Source: DASXRA01 sp036506155 | Lineage (GTDB): Bacteria; Actinomycetota; Actinomycetes; Mycobacteriales; Jatrophihabitantaceae | NCBI GenBank assembly: GCA_036506155.1 | Contig: DASXSF010000080.1 | Span: 142,269-206,268, forward strand | Direction of reading: 5' to 3' | DNA: 64,000 bases | In this document: positions 23,651 to 31,270 of the stretch, piece by piece | Layout: each line of letters opens with the position of its first letter | Position numbering within the stretch: the first letter of the stretch is position 1 | Notes under the pieces: model-generated | Told to the model about the DNA's origin: nothing | What the model saw: the letters and a program-made list of their open reading frames with translations, nothing else | Database searches by the model: none | Position numbers and translations under genes: made by a program

Positions 23651-24294
23651 ACGATCCCGGCGGGGCCGGCTCCGCTGCGGAGCCGGCCTTCGTCGTGCCC
23701 GGGCCCGTCCCGGACGCCACCGCACTATGGCTCATCCGCCATGGGGAGACGGAGTGGAGCCGCTCCGGTCGGCACACGAGCCGCACCGACCTGCCGCTGA
23801 CGGCACGCGGCGAGAAGCAGGCGGTCGCGCTTCGCGAGCTTCTCGCCGGGCTGCGGCCCGCCCTGGTGCTCTCCAGCCCCAGGCGCCGGGCTGTGGACAC
23901 CGCGGAACTGGCCGGCCTAGCCGTCGACGCCATCGACGACGATCTCACGGAGTGGGACTACGGCGACTACGAGGGGCTCACTACCGCCGAGATCCGCGAG
24001 CGGGTTCCGGGCTGGTCACTGTGGACGCACGCGATACCCGGCGGTGAGACGTGTGCGCAGGTCAGCGCGCGGGCAGACCGCGTATTGCGCCGCACCATGC
24101 CCTACCTCGACGACGGTCCTGCCGTGCTCATCGCCCACGGGCACATCAGCCGTGTCATCGGCGCTCGCTGGATCGGCTTGTCCGCTGTAGACGGGCAGCG
24201 CCTGGCGCTGGGCACGGCCGCGCCGTCGCTGCTCGGCGGCGAACACGGGTCTGCAGTCGTGCAGCGTTGGAACATGCCGAACCCCGGTGCGTAA
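23647..24294 (+). CDS. Histidine phosphatase (phosphoglycerate mutase) family protein
   Basis: 215 residues, starting at a GTG that overlaps the sodN stop codon (GTGA). The RHG motif with catalytic His is in LWLIRHGETEW, the acid/base Glu in TEWDYGDYEG, and the second catalytic His in LIAHGHISR. The family includes cofactor-dependent mutases and broad phosphatases; this sequence resembles the small acid-phosphatase/GpmB-like group. Translational coupling to sodN is common in Actinobacteria but its meaning is unclear. Confidence 0.85.
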   Translation: MNDPGGAGSAAEPAFVVPGPVPDATALWLIRHGETEWSRSGRHTSRTDLPLTARGEKQAVALRELLAGLRPALVLSSPRRRAVDTAELAGLAVDAIDDDLTEWDYGDYEGLTTAEIRERVPGWSLWTHAIPGGETCAQVSARADRVLRRTMPYLDDGPAVLIAHGHISRVIGARWIGLSAVDGQRLALGTAAPSLLGGEHGSAVVQRWNMPNPGA

Positions 24295-24318
24295 CGCTGG
24301 GTCATTGCGCTACCAGCG
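24295..24318 (+). terminator. Hairpin after the sodN operon
   Basis: CGCTGG and CCAGCG form a 6-bp stem with a 12-nt loop immediately after the TAA. There is no T-tract, as is usual in high-G+C hosts. Confidence 0.4.
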
Positions 24319-24435
24319 GGGAGTCAACGGCAGCGAACCATAGCTAGGGGTTGTCGAGTCGGCGCATATGTCGCATCCTGGGCCAACAGGTGTGCGACTG
24401 GGTCTGTTGTGCACCCTGTCACCGAGGAGGCTGCC

Positions 24436-25314
24436 ATGAGGCCGATCCGAACATCGTTCCGCGTGGCGACGATCATCGCCGCGGTCAGCGCGACGACCGC
24501 CGGCGTGTTGGCCGCGCTGCCAGCCGGGGCGAGCCCCGCCGCGAGCAGTGCACAGCTGTCTGCGGCGATGCAGCGCCTCGACCGGTCGATCGCGTTTGCA
24601 GGCACCGCATGGGGCGTCGACCCGGCCGCGCACCAGGTCGTCGTCTCGGTCGACCGCTCCGTCACCGGCAACCGCCTTGCCGCGGTCCGGGCCGCGGTCG
24701 GGGGTCTTGGCAGTGCCGCGAGGCTGCAGAGCGCACCGGGCGTGTTCCACGTCGACATCAGCGGCGGCGATGCGATCTACGGCTCGCGATTCCGCTGCTC
24801 GCTCGGCTTCAACGTCATCAGCGGCTCTACTCACTACTTCCTGACCGCAGGCCACTGCGGCAAGGCCGAACCGCGGTGGTGGACCTCCGCCAGCCACGCC
24901 ACGTTCCTCGGCAACACGACCGGCGCGACGTTCCCCGGCCACGATTACGCGATCGTGCGCTACGACCCGTCCTACACCAACTACCCGGGCACGGTCGGCA
25001 GCCAGGACATCACCCACGCGGCCAACGCCGTGGTCGGCGAGACGGTCACCCGCCGGGGCAGCACGACCGGCGTGCACACCGGCCGGGTCACCGCCCTGAA
25101 CGTGACGGTGCATTACAGCAGCGGCGGCACGGTCCGCGGACTGATTCAGACCACCGTCTGCGCCGAGCCCGGTGACAGCGGCGGCCCGCTCTACAACGGC
25201 ACCGCGGCCCTGGGCCTCACCTCCGGCGGCAGCGGCAACTGCACCACGGGCGGGACCACGTTCTTCCAGCCGGTGACCGCCGCGCTGTCGGCGTACGGGG
25301 TTCAGGTGTACTGA
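24436..25314 (+). CDS. Secreted trypsin-fold serine protease (S1, streptogrisin/alpha-lytic type)
   Basis: 292 residues. A signal peptide (RPIRTSFRVATIIAAVSATTAGVLAALPAGASPA) is followed by a propeptide region (about 37-110) with the VVVSVDRSVTG pattern, and then a mature domain. The catalytic triad is His140 (LTAGHCG), Asp170 (GHDYAIVRYD) and Ser248 (GDSGGPL). Disulfide cysteines flank the active site (FRCSLGF...GHCG and VCAEPGDS...GNCTTGG). It would be an extracellular, self-processed protease. An AGGAGG site 5 nt upstream fixes ATG 24436. Confidence 0.9.
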   Translation: MRPIRTSFRVATIIAAVSATTAGVLAALPAGASPAASSAQLSAAMQRLDRSIAFAGTAWGVDPAAHQVVVSVDRSVTGNRLAAVRAAVGGLGSAARLQSAPGVFHVDISGGDAIYGSRFRCSLGFNVISGSTHYFLTAGHCGKAEPRWWTSASHATFLGNTTGATFPGHDYAIVRYDPSYTNYPGTVGSQDITHAANAVVGETVTRRGSTTGVHTGRVTALNVTVHYSSGGTVRGLIQTTVCAEPGDSGGPLYNGTAALGLTSGGSGNCTTGGTTFFQPVTAALSAYGVQVY

Positions 25315-25337
25315 TCGCCCGTGGGCGGGTTCCGGGG

Positions 25338-25368
25338 TTGACTTCAAGCCGGCTTGAACTCGTATGGT
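25338..25368 (+). promoter_or_regulatory. MerR-type promoter with 19-bp spacer and palindromic operator
   Basis: TTGACT (25338-25343) and TATGGT (25363-25368) are separated by exactly 19 bp, the overlong spacer typical of MerR-controlled promoters. The spacer contains the perfect palindrome TTCAAGCCGGCTTGAA (25343-25358). The expected start point coincides with the ATG at 25375, so the message is probably leaderless. Confidence 0.8.
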
Positions 25369-25374
25369 GCCGGC

Positions 25375-25701
25375 ATGAATGACATCCGTTACCAGCACAG
25401 GAGCCTCGACGTTGCCTGCGAGCTGGGCGCCGCCGACTCTCCCGGCAGGGCCGCCGAGTGGCGGCGCCTGCGGGAACAGGCCGGGCTGGGCGCAATTTCC
25501 ATCCCGGGTGGTGCACGGCTGTGGCTTCGACCGACGGCCGCGGACGTGGCCCGGGATCTGGTCCGGCGGGAGGCCGCGTGTTGCGGGTTCCTGGATCTCG
25601 AGCTGGCCACGGATGGCGACCGGCTCCACCTGGACGTCACATCTCCTGCTCCTGGCGCCGGCCCGGTGATCTCCTCGCTGACGGGCGTTGATCCACGGTG
25701 A
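25375..25701 (+). CDS. Small CC-motif protein, co-transcribed with a MerR regulator
   Basis: A 108-residue protein of a family often found beside MerR regulators in Actinobacteria. It has a C-terminal half with RREAACCGFLDLEL (vicinal Cys pair) followed by DGDRLHLDVTSP. No transmembrane segment. The vicinal cysteines suggest metal or thiol chemistry, but I know of no assigned function. It is the first gene after the MerR-type promoter and overlaps the merR gene by 4 bp (GTGA). Confidence 0.65.
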   Translation: MNDIRYQHRSLDVACELGAADSPGRAAEWRRLREQAGLGAISIPGGARLWLRPTAADVARDLVRREAACCGFLDLELATDGDRLHLDVTSPAPGAGPVISSLTGVDPR

Positions 25702-26132
25702 CCGCTGCGGTGCTGTCGATCGGTGAAGTCGCGGCACGCTCCGGCCTTGCCACCTCGGCGATCCGCTACTACGAGGAGCTCGGCCTGGTCGAGCCGGTCG
25801 CGCGGCAGTCCGGTCGGCGGCTGTTCGCCGAGTCGGCCGCAAATCGGATGCGAGCCATCACAGCCGCTCGAGAGGCCGGCTTCAGCCTCGACGAGATCCG
25901 GCGTCTGCTCGACAGCCAGGTCGAGGGCACCGAGGTATGGCGCGAACTCGTCGAGGTGAAGATCACCCAACTCTCCACGCGCATCGAACGGTTGCAGGCC
26001 GTCGAGACCCTGCTCCGCGACAGCCTCACATGTGGCTGCCGGGCCTGGGACGACTGCCCGATCCTGTTGGGTGCCTGCCAGCCGGCACCTGCGACCGCGT
26101 CACGCGACGCGACCGGTCAAGATTGTGCTTAG
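25698..26132 (+). CDS. MerR family transcriptional regulator
   Basis: 144 residues. The N-terminal HTH and wing (SIGEVAARSGLATSAIRYYEELGLVEP, about 7-33) is typical; a coiled-coil dimerisation helix spans about 75-110. The effector region has cysteines C112, C114, C120 and C127 (LTCGCRAWDDC...GAC), which could bind a metal or an iron-sulfur cluster as in metal sensors or SoxR. GTG start coupled to the preceding CC-motif gene. It most likely acts at the 19-bp-spacer promoter upstream, controlling its own two-gene operon. Confidence 0.85.
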   Translation: MTAAVLSIGEVAARSGLATSAIRYYEELGLVEPVARQSGRRLFAESAANRMRAITAAREAGFSLDEIRRLLDSQVEGTEVWRELVEVKITQLSTRIERLQAVETLLRDSLTCGCRAWDDCPILLGACQPAPATASRDATGQDCA

Positions 26133-27557
26133 CTCCAGCGGCTGATCTCTCGGTGCGCGTGGGAGCCCCGGACGGGCGCCCGGTGATCGCGATTGCAGTC
26201 AGTGCGGCGAGTACGGCGAAGATCACGCACGACCACAACGCCGGACGGAAACCGGCGGTCACCGAGGCCGGAGTGCCGAGGTGGCCGTGGGCGGCGAACA
26301 CGGCGCTGGCGATCGCAATCGAGAAAACCGCGCCGAAGCGTTGTTCCATGTAGTTGACGCCTGACGCCTGACGCCTTGCCCATCTCCTGCTCGGCGACTG
26401 CACTGAGAACGGCGGTGGGCACAGTGGGTAGTGCCATCGAGATGCCAATGCCGGCGACGAGCAGTCCGGCGACGATTTCCACCCAGCCGGTACCCAGCGA
26501 TCCGCGCGCAGCCATCTATGTCTAGCCGACGGTCTGCAGTGCAAGGCCGGTCAGCATGATGGGACGTCGGCCGATTCGGTCGGACAGCGCGCCTGCGATC
26601 GGCGAGACGATCATCGGGGTGGCGAAGAACGGCAGCAGCCGCACTCCGGTCGAGATCGGGGAAGTACCCGCGCGCGAACTGGAACTCCTGCGTGATCAGG
26701 AATGCCGCGGCGAAGGTGGCCCCGGACATGAGGAATGTCGTCAGGTTGCCGGCAGCGAAGGCCGGGGTGCGGAAGAGGCGCATCGGCACCATCGGTTCGG
26801 CCACCCGCTGTTCCCAGCCGAGAAAGCCGAGAAGGAGCGCACCACCCGCGAGGAGCGTCCCGACGATCTCCGGGCTCGACAATCCGATGTCGTTCGCACG
26901 GACCAATGCCCACACCAGACCGAAGACGCCGCCGCTTATTAGGCCGACGCCTACGAGGTCGAGCCGCCCGGGCCCGCCGTGGCTTTCTGGCAGCAGCCGG
27001 GCGCTGAGCGCCAAGGCGAGGAGCCCGATCGGGACGTTGAGCCAGAAGATCCAGTGCCAGTCGAGACGTTCGGCGATCAGGCCTCCGACGATCGGGCCGG
27101 CGGCGACGGCCAACCCGGCAAGGCCGCCGTAGATGCCGACGATCATGCCACGCCGTTCGCGAGGAAACGCCGTCGTGAGGATCGTCAAACTCAGCGGCAT
27201 GACGACGGCGGCGCCGAGTCCTTGCACGGTGCGCGCGACAACCAGCTCACCGATGTTCGGCGCCAGCGCACAGGCGGCCGAAGACAGCGTGAACAGCGCC
27301 AGACCGACGTTGAAAATGCGCCGCCGCCCGAAACGATCGCCGAGCGCCGCGGCGGTGATGATCCCTGCAGCGAACGCGATCCCGTAGGAATTGACCGTCC
27401 ACTGCAGCGACGCGAGGTCGGCGTGCAGGTCTTGCTGCATCTGCGGCAACGCGGTGATCACGACCAGCGCGTCGAGCACGACCATGAAATACGCGGTCGA
27501 GGTGAGGCCCAGCACCCAGCGCAAACGGGTCGTGGACAGCGTTCGGACGTTCGTCAT
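26131..27557 (-). pseudogene. Broken DHA2/EmrB-type MFS drug exporter
   Basis: The intact N-terminal part (MTNVRTLSTTRLRWVLGLTS to FARGY) has MFS motif A (GDRFGRRRIF) and motif C (GLAVAAGPIVGGLI) of 14-TM multidrug exporters. Three independent lesions follow. A one-base insertion near 26661 moves the frame (true continuation: SPISTGVRLLPFFATPM). Two in-frame TAG codons lie at 26522-26524 and 26516-26518. A third copy of a 7-bp unit TGACGCC (26355-26375) shifts the frame before NYMEQRFGAVFSIAIAS. Homology in alternating frames reaches about 26140. The gene is dead or encodes a truncated protein. It converges on the merR gene. Confidence 0.85.
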
Positions 27558-27661
27558 CGGTTCGGCTCCTTCGGCGCGTCCCGCCGCCTCGGGGCGGGTC
27601 CGCAGCAGTGACGAACAGCGCGACGCCAGACAGACACCTCGCCGCAGAGTTTCCGAGGACG

Positions 27662-27688
27662 TGTCCGTGCGCGGTCCGTCTGCTCGTC
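27662..27688 (+). promoter_or_regulatory. Candidate ECF42-type promoter
   Basis: TGTCCG (27662-27667) and CGTC (27685-27688) are spaced by 17 bp upstream of the DGPF gene. ECF42 promoters carry TGTCGA and CG[A/T]C elements, so this is a near match consistent with autoregulation. Confidence 0.35.
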
Positions 27689-27728
27689 TAATACTCGAAA
27701 CGAATCAGAAACCGCTGCTGGAGGACTG

Positions 27729-28070
27729 ATGCAGTACGCACTGCTGGCCTACGGCCGCACCGATTCGCTGCGCGACGCGAGCGCTCCGATCGACGACGCC
27801 ATCGCCGCGGTCCTGGCCCGGCCCTACGTCACCGGCTGGGCTCGTCTGCACGCAGACGAGTCGGCCACCACGTTGCGAAGCAGTGCGGGAAAGACATTGC
27901 TCACCGACGGGCCGTTCATCGACAGCAAGGAGTACCTCGCCGGGGTGATCGTCGTCGAGGCCGACGACCTCGACGGGGCGCTTGCCGTGGCGCAGGAACT
28001 ACAGGACGCCCGCAGCGGCGGCGCGATCGAGGTGCGGCCGGTCATCGAAGGACTGTTCCGTGGCGCTTGA
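27729..28070 (+). CDS. DGPF/YCII family protein, partner of an ECF42-type sigma factor
   Basis: A 113-residue YCII-domain protein with the hallmark LLTDGPFIDSKEYLAGV (about 57-73), which gives the DGPF family its name, and DDLDGALAVAQEL. DGPF proteins are small ferredoxin-like-fold proteins almost always encoded next to ECF42 sigma factors, and they form the core of that regulon. Biochemical function is unknown. GGAGGA precedes the ATG. It overlaps the sigma gene by 11 bp. Confidence 0.85.
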   Translation: MQYALLAYGRTDSLRDASAPIDDAIAAVLARPYVTGWARLHADESATTLRSSAGKTLLTDGPFIDSKEYLAGVIVVEADDLDGALAVAQELQDARSGGAIEVRPVIEGLFRGA

Positions 28071-29250
28071 CGCCGTCTTCCGCGAGCACTGGGGCCGCGT
28101 CCTGGCGAGGTTGGTGGGTCTGCTGGGCGACATCGAACTGGCCGAAGAGGCAGCGGCGGAGGCGTTCGCGATCGCTGCAGAGCGCTGGCCGCTCGACGGC
28201 GAGCCGACCAACCCGATCGGCTGGCTCGTCGCGACTGCCCGCAACCGTGCTGTCGACCAGATTCGCCGGCAGCAGGTCCTGGCCGCGAAGACGAAGCTGC
28301 TCGGACGCGAGCTCGAGCTCACACCGGAGGCAGCCATGCACGACCCCGCTACCGCCGTCATTCCCGACGAACGACTCGAGCTGATCTTCACCTGCTGCCA
28401 CCCCGCGCTCGCCATCGACGCGCAGGTGGCGCTCACGCTCCGCACCCTCGGTGGCCTCTCCACCGAGGAGATTGCACTCGCCTACCTTGTCCCGTTCGAC
28501 ACGATGAGCAAGCGGCTGACCCGCGCCAAACACAAGATTCGCGACGCGGGCATCCCCTTCGCGGTGCCGCCCGACCACCAACTCCCCGACCGGCTCGCAG
28601 GCGTCCTGGCAGTCGTGTACCTGATCTTCAACGAAGGCTGGGGCGGCCGTCGAATCGATCTGGCCGCCGAGGCGATCCAGCTGGGTCGAGCGCTGGCCGA
28701 CCTCATGCCCGACGACGGCGAGGTACTTGCGCTGCTCGCGCTCATGCTCTTGCACGACGCGCGTCGTCACGCTCGGGTCCGCGACGGCCAGGTCGTCCCG
28801 CTTGACGACCAGGACCGCAGCCTGTGGAACGAACGGCAGATCGCCGAAGGCCGTGAGTTCTTGGAGGCGGCGATGACCCGCGAGCATGCCGGGCCGTACG
28901 TCGTGCAGGCAGCGATCGCCGAGCTACACCTGCACCAACCACGCGACTGGCCACAGATTGCCACGCTCTACGAAGCTCTCGGCCGGCAGACCGGGTCGCC
29001 GATCGTCGAAATGAACCGAGCCATCGCCATCGCCGAAATCGAGGGACCAGAGGCCGGACTGGCCATCCTCGACAGGCTCGAGTTGGACCACTACCGCTAC
29101 TTCCACTCCACCTACGCCGACCTGCTGCGCCGGGCGGGCCGGCACAGCGACGCGCGCCGCGCCTACCGGCGGGCCCTGGATCTCGCGAATACCGATCCCG
29201 AGCGGCGCTTCCTTCGAGACCGACTCGCCGAATTGAACGCCTGCGAGTGA
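28060..29250 (+). CDS. ECF42-type RNA polymerase sigma factor with C-terminal TPR-like extension
   Basis: 396 residues from a GTG within the end of the DGPF gene. Sigma region 2 (AEEAAAEAFAIAAERWP, NPIGWLVATARNRAVDQIRR) and region 4 (ALTLRTLGGLSTEEIALAYLV) are followed by a 200-residue extension: VYLIFNEGWGG, LLALMLLHDARRHAR, RDWPQIATLYEALG, LRRAGRHSDARRAYRRAL, the DUF6596/TPR domain of ECF42. In ECF42 factors the extension, not a separate anti-sigma factor, is required for activity. The regulon is normally the adjacent DGPF gene. Confidence 0.9.
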   Translation: MALDAVFREHWGRVLARLVGLLGDIELAEEAAAEAFAIAAERWPLDGEPTNPIGWLVATARNRAVDQIRRQQVLAAKTKLLGRELELTPEAAMHDPATAVIPDERLELIFTCCHPALAIDAQVALTLRTLGGLSTEEIALAYLVPFDTMSKRLTRAKHKIRDAGIPFAVPPDHQLPDRLAGVLAVVYLIFNEGWGGRRIDLAAEAIQLGRALADLMPDDGEVLALLALMLLHDARRHARVRDGQVVPLDDQDRSLWNERQIAEGREFLEAAMTREHAGPYVVQAAIAELHLHQPRDWPQIATLYEALGRQTGSPIVEMNRAIAIAEIEGPEAGLAILDRLELDHYRYFHSTYADLLRRAGRHSDARRAYRRALDLANTDPERRFLRDRLAELNACE

Positions 29251-29281
29251 CCGCAATCTCGGCCCCGCTCGCTCATTTGCG

Positions 29282-29689
29282 TCAGGAAGGCCTCTCACGG
29301 TCGAGGGCTTTGCGGGCAGGCGGCGTGAACAGCAGGTAGAGCACCGCGAGCGCGCTGACAATGATCGGCCCCCCGTATGCCATCAGGCCGGCCTGAAAGC
29401 CGAGGCTGTATCCGACCGGAAGGGCCAGTAGCTCGATCACGACGACCGGCGTGCGGGCCGCCGGTCGCAGCCCGAGCAGTCCCCGCGCGCACGAACCCAG
29501 CACCACCGCGCCGAGCAGCGCGAACGCCGCACCGAGCAGCGCCCGCGCGACGCTGTCCGGGTGTCCGACGGCGGTCTTCACGACCAGGGCGACAGCGCCG
29601 CCGGCGAATGCAAGGCCCTGGAGGCCCACGATCACGACGGCGGCACGAACCTGGGCGGGGACCTGATCGGTGCCGGAGTGGACGGACAT
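29282..29689 (-). CDS. Small integral membrane protein, unknown function
   Basis: 135 residues with four predicted hydrophobic helices (AAVVIVGLQGLAFAGGAVALV, ALLGAAFALLGAVVLGSCARG, TPVVVIELLALPVGYSLGF, PIIVSALAVLYLLFTPP). It resembles generic actinobacterial membrane proteins without assigned roles. The start could be the ATG at 29687-29689 or that at 29693-29695. The gene is divergent from the diacylglycerol kinase gene, with a repeat copy between them. Confidence 0.65.
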   Translation of the reverse strand: MSVHSGTDQVPAQVRAAVVIVGLQGLAFAGGAVALVVKTAVGHPDSVARALLGAAFALLGAVVLGSCARGLLGLRPAARTPVVVIELLALPVGYSLGFQAGLMAYGGPIIVSALAVLYLLFTPPARKALDRERPS

Positions 29690-29699
29690 CGCCATAAGC

Positions 29700-29785
29700 C
29701 TAAGACGCCGCAGGCGCGGAGTGGCGCGAGGCATCCGCCCCCCGGAGGGCGGTGCCCGAGCGACACGCCCGGCGGATGAGATCAT
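29700..29785 (+). repeat. Dispersed intergenic repeat, copy F (3' part)
   Basis: Carries the second half of the element. Hairpin 1 is CGCC-GCA-GGCG (29706-29716). Hairpin 2 is CCGCCC-CCCGGA-GGGCGG (29735-29752), extended by GGCA/TGCC (29730-29733, 29753-29756) with one bulged T. The tail reads CCGAGCGACACGCCCGGCGGAT. It differs from the full copies in primary sequence, but the hairpins stay paired. It lies between two divergent start codons. Confidence 0.65.
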
Positions 29786-29791
29786 GCGAAC

Positions 29792-30715
29792 ATGCGTGTG
29801 GTCGTCGTGGTGAATCCCCTGGCAACCGCGATGTCCGATCGGCAGCGCGACGTGCTCGCGCATGCGCTGGGCAGTGCGTCCGAGCTTTCCATCGAGGAGA
29901 CGGCCAACCGCGGCCACGCGGCCGCACTGGCCTGCCGCGCAATGCGCGACGGCGTCGATGTCGTCATCGCCCTCGGCGGGGACGGGACCGTCAACGAGGT
30001 AGCCAACGGGCTGCTGACCGACGGCATCCATGACGCGGTGCCGGCACTCGGGGTGGTCCCGGCCGGGTCCACCAACGTCTTCGCACGCGCACTGGGCATG
30101 CCCAACAACCCGATCGAGGCCACCGGCGCGCTGCTGGACGCGTTGCGGCACGGCCGCCGGCGCGCGATCAGCCTTGGCCGATTGGAGGACCGCTGGTTCA
30201 CGTTCACCGCCGGAGTCGGTTTCGATGCGGCCATCGTCGCCGGTGTAGAGAAGCAGCGGCGCCGGGGCAAGCGCTCCAGCCATCTGCTCTACGCCCAGGT
30301 CGGCATCCGGGAGTTCCTGCGCACCGACCGGCGCCACCCCATGCTGCACCTCGAGCTACCCGACGGCGGGACCGTCGACAACCTGCACTACGCGATCGTT
30401 GCCAACTGCGACCCCTGGACGTATGTCGGCGAACGGCCGCTGCGGCCCACCCCGCAAGCGTCCTTCGACACGGGGCTGGACCTCTACGCGCGCCGAAGCA
30501 TGGGCGTCGCGAGCGTCGCCTTCGGGCTCGCCCGGATGCTGCGCAAGAGGCCGTCCACCAAGGGCGGTTGGGGCGTCTACCTGCAACACGACCTGCCCGG
30601 ACTCGTGCTCCGGGCAGATGAGCCGATGCCAGTGCAGGTCGACGGTGACCTACTCGAACCCCGCGACAAGATGCAGTTCTGGTCGGTCCCGCAAGCGCTC
30701 AGTGTTGTCATCTAG
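29792..30715 (+). CDS. Diacylglycerol/lipid kinase family protein
   Basis: 307 residues with the DagK catalytic domain: N-terminal VVVVNPLATAM, the glycine-rich GGDGTVNEVANGL (about 65-77), GVVPAGSTNVFARALG, and a C-terminal beta-sandwich ending MPVQVDGDLLEPRD. It would phosphorylate diacylglycerol or a related lipid for recycling into phospholipids or mannosides. In mycobacteria an orthologous gene precedes the whiB1 region, matching the layout here. Confidence 0.88.
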   Translation: MRVVVVVNPLATAMSDRQRDVLAHALGSASELSIEETANRGHAAALACRAMRDGVDVVIALGGDGTVNEVANGLLTDGIHDAVPALGVVPAGSTNVFARALGMPNNPIEATGALLDALRHGRRRAISLGRLEDRWFTFTAGVGFDAAIVAGVEKQRRRGKRSSHLLYAQVGIREFLRTDRRHPMLHLELPDGGTVDNLHYAIVANCDPWTYVGERPLRPTPQASFDTGLDLYARRSMGVASVAFGLARMLRKRPSTKGGWGVYLQHDLPGLVLRADEPMPVQVDGDLLEPRDKMQFWSVPQALSVVI

Positions 30716-30823
30716 TCCGCTACGCCGCATAATGTCCGCCTGTTTGTAGGGATCGCGGAAGTTCCGGCGGGTCACCGCTTGCCGGCTGGCGCCGATTGGG
30801 TAAGGCTGGTCGGTGAGCGAGGT

Positions 30824-30887
30824 CTCCGGCGGAAATCCCGCCGGAGCGCCAGTGTGCGCCGGCGCGTGCACAACACGCGCTCTGGCG
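30824..30887 (+). other. Two strong consecutive hairpins between the lipid kinase gene and whiB1
   Basis: Hairpin 1: CTCCGGCGG / CCGCCGGAG (30824-30832, 30838-30846), a perfect 9-bp stem with loop AAATC. Hairpin 2: outer CGCCAG / CTGGCG (30847-30852, 30882-30887) enclosing GCGCGTG / CACGCGC (30862-30868, 30874-30880) with loop CACAA. They begin about 110 bp after dagK and end about 120 bp before whiB1, so they are either a distal terminator or part of a structured whiB1 leader. Confidence 0.5.
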
Positions 30888-31009
30888 TGATCTCGCCCGC
30901 ATCGCTCAGACAGGCCTTGAAGCACGAACTAGCTCGTGAAAGAATTCACAAGCACGGCGGCCGGCGACGAAGCCACTGTCGTAGCACGAGGTAGAGGAGA
31001 GATAGACCA

Positions 31010-31261
31010 ATGGATTGGCGTCACCGCGCGATCTGCCGTGACGAGGACCCGGAACTGTTCTTCCCCATCGGAAACACCGGGCCCGCGCTGTTGCAGATCG
31101 AGCAGGCCAAGGCCGTGTGCCGTCGTTGCCCGGTGGTCCAGGACTGCCTGGCCTGGGCTCTGGAAAGTGGCCAGGACGCGGGGGTCTGGGGTGGTCTCTC
31201 CGAAGACGAGCGCCGGGCGCTCAAACGCCGCCGGGCCCGCACTCGGGCCAGGACGGCCTGA
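31010..31261 (+). CDS. whiB1: WhiB family iron-sulfur transcriptional regulator WhiB1
   Basis: 83 residues, closest in pattern to WhiB1/WblE: MDWRHRAICRDEDPELFFP, then the cluster ligands Cys9, Cys37, Cys40 and Cys46 (AVCRRCPVVQDC), the GVWGG turn and the basic tail RRALKRRRARTRAR. WhiB1 holds a nitric-oxide-sensitive [4Fe-4S] cluster, binds region 4 of the primary sigma factor, and is essential in mycobacteria. A GAGGAG site lies upstream of the ATG. It converges with the sensor kinase gene, as in the mycobacterial Rv3219/Rv3220c pair. Confidence 0.93.
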   Translation: MDWRHRAICRDEDPELFFPIGNTGPALLQIEQAKAVCRRCPVVQDCLAWALESGQDAGVWGGLSEDERRALKRRRARTRARTA

Positions 31262-31270
31262 CCGGAGCGT

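Noticed and set aside
25316..25327. CGCCC/GGGCG inverted repeat after the protease gene as a terminator
   Set aside because: The loop would be two bases, too small to form; not listed.
27391..27402. Fourth copy of the GACCGTCCACWGTGGAC word inside the MFS pseudogene
   Set aside because: Only the left half (GACCGTCCACTG) is present; the right arm does not match.
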